Of a stretch of 64,000 bases of DNA, positions 58,693 through 64,000 are shown piece after piece. The notes below the pieces were generated by a model. That model had not been told where the DNA came from. It saw only the letters and a list, made by a program, of their open reading frames with translations, and ran no database searches. Position numbers and translations under genes: made by a program. This stretch comes from VRUE01 sp963708115 (GTDB lineage Bacteria > Actinomycetota > Thermoleophilia > Solirubrobacterales > 70-9). The DNA is taken from the NCBI GenBank assembly GCA_963708115.1, contig CAVPRX010000001.1, positions 930,001 through 994,000 of the forward strand, read 5' to 3'. Each line of letters opens with the position of its first letter. Within the stretch, counting starts at the first letter, position 1.

Positions 58693-61485
58693 TCATCGTC
58701 CGCGCCCCCTGCGATTCCCCTTTGCCTTCTGCTTCTTCGCCTTCCCACAACTAGCCCCTACAACAGGGCGATCGGAGGCCGTCTTGCCGTTGTGCCCCTC
58801 GAACTGCGCATCGGCCTTGTGAGTGCCCGCGCAAAGGTTGGTCGAGTTGATGATCAGCCCCTTCTTGGCGCCCTGCATGTTGACGAGCACTTTGGAGAGC
58901 GGCGCGTCGGGGATCGTGTTGAAGGTGGCCCTGATGCCGCCGTTCCTCGAGTCGATGCGGGCCACAGCTTCGACGTCGACCAAACCGTGCAATGAGGCGA
59001 CGAAGTCGGGCAGGTTGTGGTTTGAGGAGCGCAGGAAGACATCGCCTTCAAGTGGCTTCTCGAGCAACGGGGTCCAGGCTTTTGCTTTGCCGTAGACCGC
59101 GGCCGCTGGGCAGCCCCCTCCGTTGCCTCCGTTTGCTGCGAACTGCACCCTGGTGCAGATCGTCCTGATGTGGGCCTGGTCGAGGAAAGCGCTGTGGGGC
59201 AGGGTGAGGACGAGGTGGTGGGTGTTGGCGTCCCCTGACCTTGGCTTGTAGGTGCCGGTGAGGGCCGGGTGGGCGCCTCTTTTGGTGCCACCCTTAAGCT
59301 TCAGCGCCAGTCTTGGCTTGAAGCCGAGCGATGCGCAGCTTGCCGCCTGAAAGCGCGAGTCGAGCTGGTGGGCCGAGTCATCGAGGGTGCTGAAGACGTT
59401 GAAGCCTCCCGACCAGATCGTCGCCATGGCGACGGAGGGATCGCAGGAAGTCGGGTTCAAGGTGAAGTTCGGCTTGTCGACGTAGACGCGCAGGTCCCTG
59501 ACCTTCAACGGGATGCCCTTGAGGATGTGGGGGATCGGATCTGAAGAGGAGCCGTCTGCTTCGACTTCAGCGGTAAGCGGGTTGATCCGCAACGCCTCTT
59601 GGGTCACCACGGTGCCCGCGTCAAAGGGACCGGCCAAGGCGGGGACGATCGCGACCACGCTCAAGGGCGCACCGTTGAGCGGGCCGCCGAGGTAGAGCTT
59701 GCCGGGGACGTAGGTGAGCACGGCTCCCACTCCGGCTCCCGCGAGAACGCGGCCGATCTGGGAGTCGGCGGGACAGGAGGGGTGTTCGCGCTCTTCCTGG
59801 CCGCCGTGGGTTCCTTGCCTTGAGCGCGCTTGCGCTATCGCCGCCGGAGAGCACTGCGCGGTTCCCGCCAACTTGCCGACAACACCGGGAGGCAGCTTGG
59901 CGCTGAACTTGGTCAGGTCCTGGTCTCCATCCCTGCGCGTAAGGCGCATGTTGAAGGGCGAGTAGGCACCGGCGTTGTTGTTGATCGCTCCGGCTTCGAA
60001 ACCGGGGCCGAAGGGAAGCGCTCCGGAGGGGCAGGCTCCTCCGTCGGCGCCGTGTTCGACCTTGAAGGGTGCGCTTGCGGTGTAAGGGGTGTCGGGAGCT
60101 GAGGCGGGGTAAAGCCTTGCCGTGGTCACGTATTCCCCGCAGGAGGGCGGAGAGACCAGCGGAGCCCTGCCGCCTTCGCGGAAGTGCAGGAGGATGTCGG
60201 AGTAGGGCAGGGCGGGCAGGCCGGCGAAGGTGGTGACGAGCTGGCCGGTATTTGGATCCGGTTCGACTTTGCCGGCCTGCTTTACCAGGATGCCGTGGCC
60301 CGGTCCTCTGGCCACCAGGTAGATTCCGAAGAGCGAGCCGAAGGGGTTCTCGTAGGGCTTTGCAAGGAAGAGCGAGCCTTCGATCGATTCTGAGATCAGC
60401 GGCGTGTGGATCAGGATCGAGCCGAGCTTCGATTCGTCGGGGCAGCCCTGCCCGGGGCCCGATTCGATCTGCTCGGCTTTGTATTGGGCTTGGGAGCAGA
60501 CGCCGATTCCCTCCGAGGCCGAGGGGTTCAGCGTCATCCCCTCCGGCAGGGTGACCTCGATCTTCTCCGGCTGGGTTTCGGCGATCCCTTCTCTGTCGGT
60601 GAGGCCCTGGTTTGGCAGCTTCAGTTCGAAGTCGAGGCCACTGGGGCTCTCGGCCAGTTTCGTCGTCGCCTGAGCGGCGATCGTCGGGTTGAAGGGCACC
60701 GACTCACAGCCGCTCATCGCCGCCGGGTTGCCGGCGGCATCTACGTTGGGGGCCTCCAGCTCCGCGAATACCCCCGGCGCCAGCACCGAGTCGGCCTGCA
60801 GCAGGGTCGAGAGCGGCTTGCGGCAATCGACCGGCATCGTCAGGTATGGGAGGAGCGGGGCGTCGGAGGTGCCCCCCTGCAGTTCGCCGCCGCGTTCTGG
60901 ATCGTGGGAGGGGTCGGCGGGGGTGCCCCAGATCGTCTCGGTCACCGAGGTGACGCCGAGCGGGATGTCGGAGGCGACGACGTGGAAGCGGTATTCCTTT
61001 TCGGTGTCGAGCTTCGCGTACTGGTGGACGACGAGGCCGGCCGGGCTGGAGAAGCCGATCTCCACGGCGATGCCGTGCGGGGGGGTGACGTTGTAGAGGG
61101 GGCCCTTGATTTCGCCGATCCCGGGGATGATCGAGCGCAGTACGCCGATCTGGGTGTTGAGCGAGCAGGCCGGGATGCCGCCTTCGAACTCCTGGTGGGG
61201 GCAGGCGGGCACCGCCTCGGGGTTGCCGAAGAAGCCCGGCGGCAAGAGCGCCCTGGTGCTGCGCATGTCGCCGCCTTCGGGCTTGCCTTCGGCGTCGGTC
61301 TTCAGGTCGACGTGGGCGATGAAGGCGTAGGGGTGGGAGTTGGCCTGGGAGGCGATCGTGCCGTCTTTGTTGATCGCGGTCACCGAGGCGCTGCCGGGGA
61401 GGAAGCCGAAGTCCGCCTGCGCGGCAGCCGGAGCCGCGAGGGTGGCCAGTGCGGCGATCAGGGCGATGAGCTTGAGGCGTTTCAC
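58693..61485 (-). CDS. Large exported protein with repeated CP-motif blocks
   Basis: 930 residues with GTG start and a GGAGG site. The signal peptide is MKRLKLIALIAALATLAAPA followed by AAQADF. The mature part is beta-rich and contains three similar blocks, ACSLNTQIGVLRSIIPG, GCPDESKLGSILIHTP and SCPADSQIGRVLAGAG, each with Cys, a Ser/Thr and IG or LG, suggesting repeated disulfide-linked domains. EVTLPEGMTLNPSASEGIGV is typical of surface proteins in this group. The end is a short basic tail KKQKAKGNRRGRGR. It overlaps the upstream gene by four bases (GTGA), so the two are co-translated and perhaps form a complex outside the cell. Function unknown. Confidence 0.82.
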   Translation of the reverse strand: MKRLKLIALIAALATLAAPAAAQADFGFLPGSASVTAINKDGTIASQANSHPYAFIAHVDLKTDAEGKPEGGDMRSTRALLPPGFFGNPEAVPACPHQEFEGGIPACSLNTQIGVLRSIIPGIGEIKGPLYNVTPPHGIAVEIGFSSPAGLVVHQYAKLDTEKEYRFHVVASDIPLGVTSVTETIWGTPADPSHDPERGGELQGGTSDAPLLPYLTMPVDCRKPLSTLLQADSVLAPGVFAELEAPNVDAAGNPAAMSGCESVPFNPTIAAQATTKLAESPSGLDFELKLPNQGLTDREGIAETQPEKIEVTLPEGMTLNPSASEGIGVCSQAQYKAEQIESGPGQGCPDESKLGSILIHTPLISESIEGSLFLAKPYENPFGSLFGIYLVARGPGHGILVKQAGKVEPDPNTGQLVTTFAGLPALPYSDILLHFREGGRAPLVSPPSCGEYVTTARLYPASAPDTPYTASAPFKVEHGADGGACPSGALPFGPGFEAGAINNNAGAYSPFNMRLTRRDGDQDLTKFSAKLPPGVVGKLAGTAQCSPAAIAQARSRQGTHGGQEEREHPSCPADSQIGRVLAGAGVGAVLTYVPGKLYLGGPLNGAPLSVVAIVPALAGPFDAGTVVTQEALRINPLTAEVEADGSSSDPIPHILKGIPLKVRDLRVYVDKPNFTLNPTSCDPSVAMATIWSGGFNVFSTLDDSAHQLDSRFQAASCASLGFKPRLALKLKGGTKRGAHPALTGTYKPRSGDANTHHLVLTLPHSAFLDQAHIRTICTRVQFAANGGNGGGCPAAAVYGKAKAWTPLLEKPLEGDVFLRSSNHNLPDFVASLHGLVDVEAVARIDSRNGGIRATFNTIPDAPLSKVLVNMQGAKKGLIINSTNLCAGTHKADAQFEGHNGKTASDRPVVGASCGKAKKQKAKGNRRGRGR

Positions 61486-64000
61486 TTCGCACCTCCGCGG
61501 TTGTTGTGGCGTTTGTGGTGACGCTTGGCCTGGCTCTTCACGCAGCGCGCCTTGCCTTTGCGCTTCACCGCGTGGCGGCCCTTGGGGCAGCGCCCCGACC
61601 CTTTGCCCGTGGCCGGGTTGCCCGGGCCTTTGAAGCCGGCCGAGGCAGGCGTCGGATCGTTCGGCGGGGAGACCGAGGGCAAGCACGCTTCGCCCTGGCA
61701 CTCGGCGGCCCCGACATCAGGCGGGAAGCCGCCCCCTTCGCGGGCGTCGTAGAGATCGACCAGGTCGTCTTTGTCGGCGGCGACGAGCTTGTCGCGGCCG
61801 GTGAAGAAGACGTTCTTTCCGCTCGGGTCGGCGGCGAAGAAGTTGGAGTCGATGCTCGAGCGCCCGGCCGAGATCAGCCTGACACAGCCCGCTTCGCTCC
61901 CGCAACTTCCCACTCCGCCCGGCTCGAACTCATAGACGTCTTCGACCCGCCCGTTGGTGTCGAAGGGGCTGAGCGAGTCCTGGCTGTCGAAGAAGAGGCG
62001 CCCGGAGTTGGTCAGGTAGCGGGGCGGGGGCAGGGCAGCGGCCTTGGGTAGCTGTAGAAGGTGGCTCGAGCCGCGCGGCGGCGCGCCGGTGCGGTTGCAG
62101 GAGGGACAGCGCAGCTCGCCGGTCTGGGCCTGGTAGAGGAAGACCTCCCTGCAGGACGACACGAAGAATTCTTCGGTCCCAGAGTTGGCTTCGCAGAGAC
62201 CGGTGTTGTCGAAGCCCGTCAAAGGCGCCTGGGAGACGAAGGCGAGCCAGTTCCCGTCGGGGCTTGCCGCCGCGCTGCGCAGTTGCGGCGCCACGGCCCA
62301 GTCACCCCCGGCGTTCGGGTTGTCTTTGGCGAGCAGGGTGGCGATGAAGGCGGTTTCGCCCTCTGACCAGGCGTAGAGGTTGAATTCGCCTGCCTGGGCT
62401 TTGTCGCCGTGCCCGTTCTCTTCTTCGCCGCTGAGGACTTCGGTGTCGACGAAGTAGATCCGAGAGAGGTCTTCGCTCTGTCCGACGATGCCTTCGAAGC
62501 CGCCTTTGCCCTGCGTCAGGTCGTCGCAGGCTTCGGCTTCGACGTCATAGAGGCAGCCGTCGTCGAGCAGTGCCTTGGAGCCGTCGGCGGAGGCGGCGAG
62601 GAATTCGCCGGCGTGATCGGTTGCTTCCCGGGTTTCTTCACCGTCGATGCGAACGTAGAGCTGTCCCGATTCCGAGCTCCAGAAGGCGCGCGAGCCGTCT
62701 GCGGAGATCGCGTGAAAGACGCCTTTGCCGCCGAAGGACGCGCCGGGGATCGTCGTTGCGTCGCCGGGGGCGACGTTGACCAGGTGCAGTTCCCCGCCCG
62801 AGCGTTCATAGAGGTTCGTCTTGGCTTCCGGGCCGCCTTCCGCGTCTTCGGTCAGCGCGTCGTTGGCGCTGAAGAAGAAGCGCGAGAAGTCAGCCGAGGC
62901 GTCGGCGAAGGAGAGCCGCAGCTCGTCTGGGCTATTCCCGGGTTCGCGGTTGGGCGGCGCTTCGCTCAAAAACGGCGCAAGCGAGGCCGGTTCGGCGCTC
63001 GGCTGGGTGTAGAGGTTGCCGAAGTCGGGCGGGCCCAGGGGGCTGAGCGGGAAGTTGACCTGTTCGAGCACGCCTTGGCTGAGGTCGGCGTTGAAGGCCT
63101 GATAGCCCCCGTGGCCTTTGCTCGCCAGCCGCGACGGGGTCGGGTTGACGCTCTGCCAACCCGAGGCGGTGCGGTGGGCGACGTACTCGTTTTCGATCAG
63201 CGCGCCTTCATCGAAGGAGAAGGCGCTGCCCTCATACGCGATCGCGTCGCCGCCGGGGGCGCTCTGTATCGGGAACATGTTGTAAGCGGCGCCGGGCTTG
63301 CATTCGTGGACGAGACAGCTGGAGACTTCGGGGGCAGCGGGCACGACCTGGCCGCCGTTCTTCTGCGCCGGGGAGACGAGCTCATAGGCGCGCTGGTCGG
63401 GCAGCCCGCCGGCTTCGACGGGGTAGGTGCGGAAGACCCGCCCGGCGCCTTCCCCGACGCATTCTTTTTCCGGTTCGCCCGAGGAGCAGTGGCTGATGGC
63501 CACGATGCGGAAGTGGTACTCGGCCCCGGCCTGCAGGCCGCTGATCGCCGCCGCCACCGGGACGGCTTTCGAGCCTTCGATCCGCGCCCCGCCCGCGGGT
63601 GCTTCAAGCGCCCCGGCGAAGCGCTGCGCCGGTTCGTTTGCCTGATAGGCGGCGTCTGAAATGTACTGGAAGGCGTAGCGGGTCGGAGTGCCCTTCGGGT
63701 TGACCTGCCCTTCCAGCCGGGCCGAGCTCGGGGTCACCGACGAGACCGACTCGGATAGGACCGCCGGCGACGCTTCTGCCGGCGGAGCGAAGATGTAGCC
63801 CATCGAGGCTTCGGATTCGGTGTTGGGGGGTCCGCCTTTGGTTTCCCCCCCCGCTCCATCCGCGGCGGCCGCGTAGAGGATGCCCGCCGGGCGAGTGTCG
63901 TCGAACTGCCTCTCCGGGTCCACCGCCATCCCGTCGAGACCCTGTCTCGTCGGCGCGATTTCGATCGCTTCGGCTTCGCTGAATTTGCCTCCTTCGCAGG
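61482..64000 (-). CDS. Large exported protein with Fn3-like and propeller-like repeats, partial
   Basis: The frame is open to the window edge, so the N-terminus is missing; about 838 residues are visible. Near the edge GLDGMAVDPERQFDDT resembles an NHL-type blade. It is followed by a fibronectin-III-like domain (VTPSSARLEGQVNPKGTPTR, YHFRIVAISHCSSGEPEKEC) and a long series of TolB-like strands with DGSRAFWSSESGQLYVRI, ASPDGNWLAFVSQAPLTGF. The end is a basic CPKGRHAVKRKGKARC motif and KRHHKRHNNRGGAK, probably binding the cell wall or polymers. It ends in a GTGA overlap with the following gene. Confidence 0.82.
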   Translation of the reverse strand, partial: CEGGKFSEAEAIEIAPTRQGLDGMAVDPERQFDDTRPAGILYAAAADGAGGETKGGPPNTESEASMGYIFAPPAEASPAVLSESVSSVTPSSARLEGQVNPKGTPTRYAFQYISDAAYQANEPAQRFAGALEAPAGGARIEGSKAVPVAAAISGLQAGAEYHFRIVAISHCSSGEPEKECVGEGAGRVFRTYPVEAGGLPDQRAYELVSPAQKNGGQVVPAAPEVSSCLVHECKPGAAYNMFPIQSAPGGDAIAYEGSAFSFDEGALIENEYVAHRTASGWQSVNPTPSRLASKGHGGYQAFNADLSQGVLEQVNFPLSPLGPPDFGNLYTQPSAEPASLAPFLSEAPPNREPGNSPDELRLSFADASADFSRFFFSANDALTEDAEGGPEAKTNLYERSGGELHLVNVAPGDATTIPGASFGGKGVFHAISADGSRAFWSSESGQLYVRIDGEETREATDHAGEFLAASADGSKALLDDGCLYDVEAEACDDLTQGKGGFEGIVGQSEDLSRIYFVDTEVLSGEEENGHGDKAQAGEFNLYAWSEGETAFIATLLAKDNPNAGGDWAVAPQLRSAAASPDGNWLAFVSQAPLTGFDNTGLCEANSGTEEFFVSSCREVFLYQAQTGELRCPSCNRTGAPPRGSSHLLQLPKAAALPPPRYLTNSGRLFFDSQDSLSPFDTNGRVEDVYEFEPGGVGSCGSEAGCVRLISAGRSSIDSNFFAADPSGKNVFFTGRDKLVAADKDDLVDLYDAREGGGFPPDVGAAECQGEACLPSVSPPNDPTPASAGFKGPGNPATGKGSGRCPKGRHAVKRKGKARCVKSQAKRHHKRHNNRGGAK

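Overview
The window is high-GC DNA in which third codon positions are nearly always G or C and GTG/TTG starts are common. Its gene content points to a Gram-positive actinobacterial lineage, most likely Thermoleophilia/Solirubrobacterales. The grounds are a SigB/SigF-type partner-switching set, an AbiEi-DUF559 protein, large exported proteins with short basic CPKG-type tails, and actinobacterial-style ribosomal proteins with long low-complexity extensions. The lineage is inferred from gene style, not from a marker search.

Layout. 1-8.9 kb is a stress and redox neighbourhood: the end of a GMC oxidoreductase, superoxide dismutase, a SigB-like sigma factor with its anti-sigma kinase, STAS antagonist and GAF/SpoIIE phosphatase, a ferritin-like protein, tRNA-Pro, a beta carbonic anhydrase, a membrane-anchored thioredoxin-fold protein and a 61-residue protein resembling the IF-2 N-terminal domain. 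Three SigB-type promoters (GTTT, 16-17 bases, GGGTAA/T) lie in this region, each correctly oriented before a gene. 8.9-17.2 kb holds an acyl-CoA synthetase, a patatin lipase, a PBP4-type carboxypeptidase, ligA-surE and truA.

17.3-37.8 kb, minus strand, is the main translation cluster. In transcription order it is fusA-tuf, the S10 operon, the spc operon with secY-adk-map, then rpmJ-rpsM-rpsK-rpsD-rpoA-rplQ. An O-methyltransferase sits where infA is normally found. rpsL-rpsG are inverted onto the plus strand beside fusA, and rpsL overlaps a membrane-protein gene by 148 bp. 39.6-43 kb is accessory: a HAD-like protein, a small membrane protein, a flavin monooxygenase, a degraded VapBC-like pair and an exported repeat protein. 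43.2-54.7 kb is rpmG-secE-nusG-rplK-rplA-rplJ-rplL-rpoB-rpoC on the minus strand. One-base frameshifts are visible in rplA, rplL and twice in rpoB. Since these genes are essential, sequence or assembly errors are the likely cause. 54.7-64 kb holds an AbiEi/DUF559 gene between two hairpin-forming direct repeats, an acyl-CoA dehydrogenase, a truncated sugar transferase with a PadR regulator and its operator, tRNA-Thr, a TetR-like ligand domain without a DNA-binding part, and two large exported proteins.

The most unusual signal is a set of dispersed palindromic elements. Eight intergenic or intragenic units have perfect or near-perfect 21-28 bp arms. Four of them share a conserved inner architecture (5' CGGCGTCC, an inner stem, a variable loop, 3' CCAGC), while outer arms and inner stem differ between copies yet stay self-complementary. 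One copy lies in frame inside rpsE and encodes part of a long S5 tail. Flanking sequence of that copy recurs in the low-complexity extensions of S17 and L10, suggesting a protein-coding palindromic cassette comparable in concept to the Rickettsia palindromic elements.
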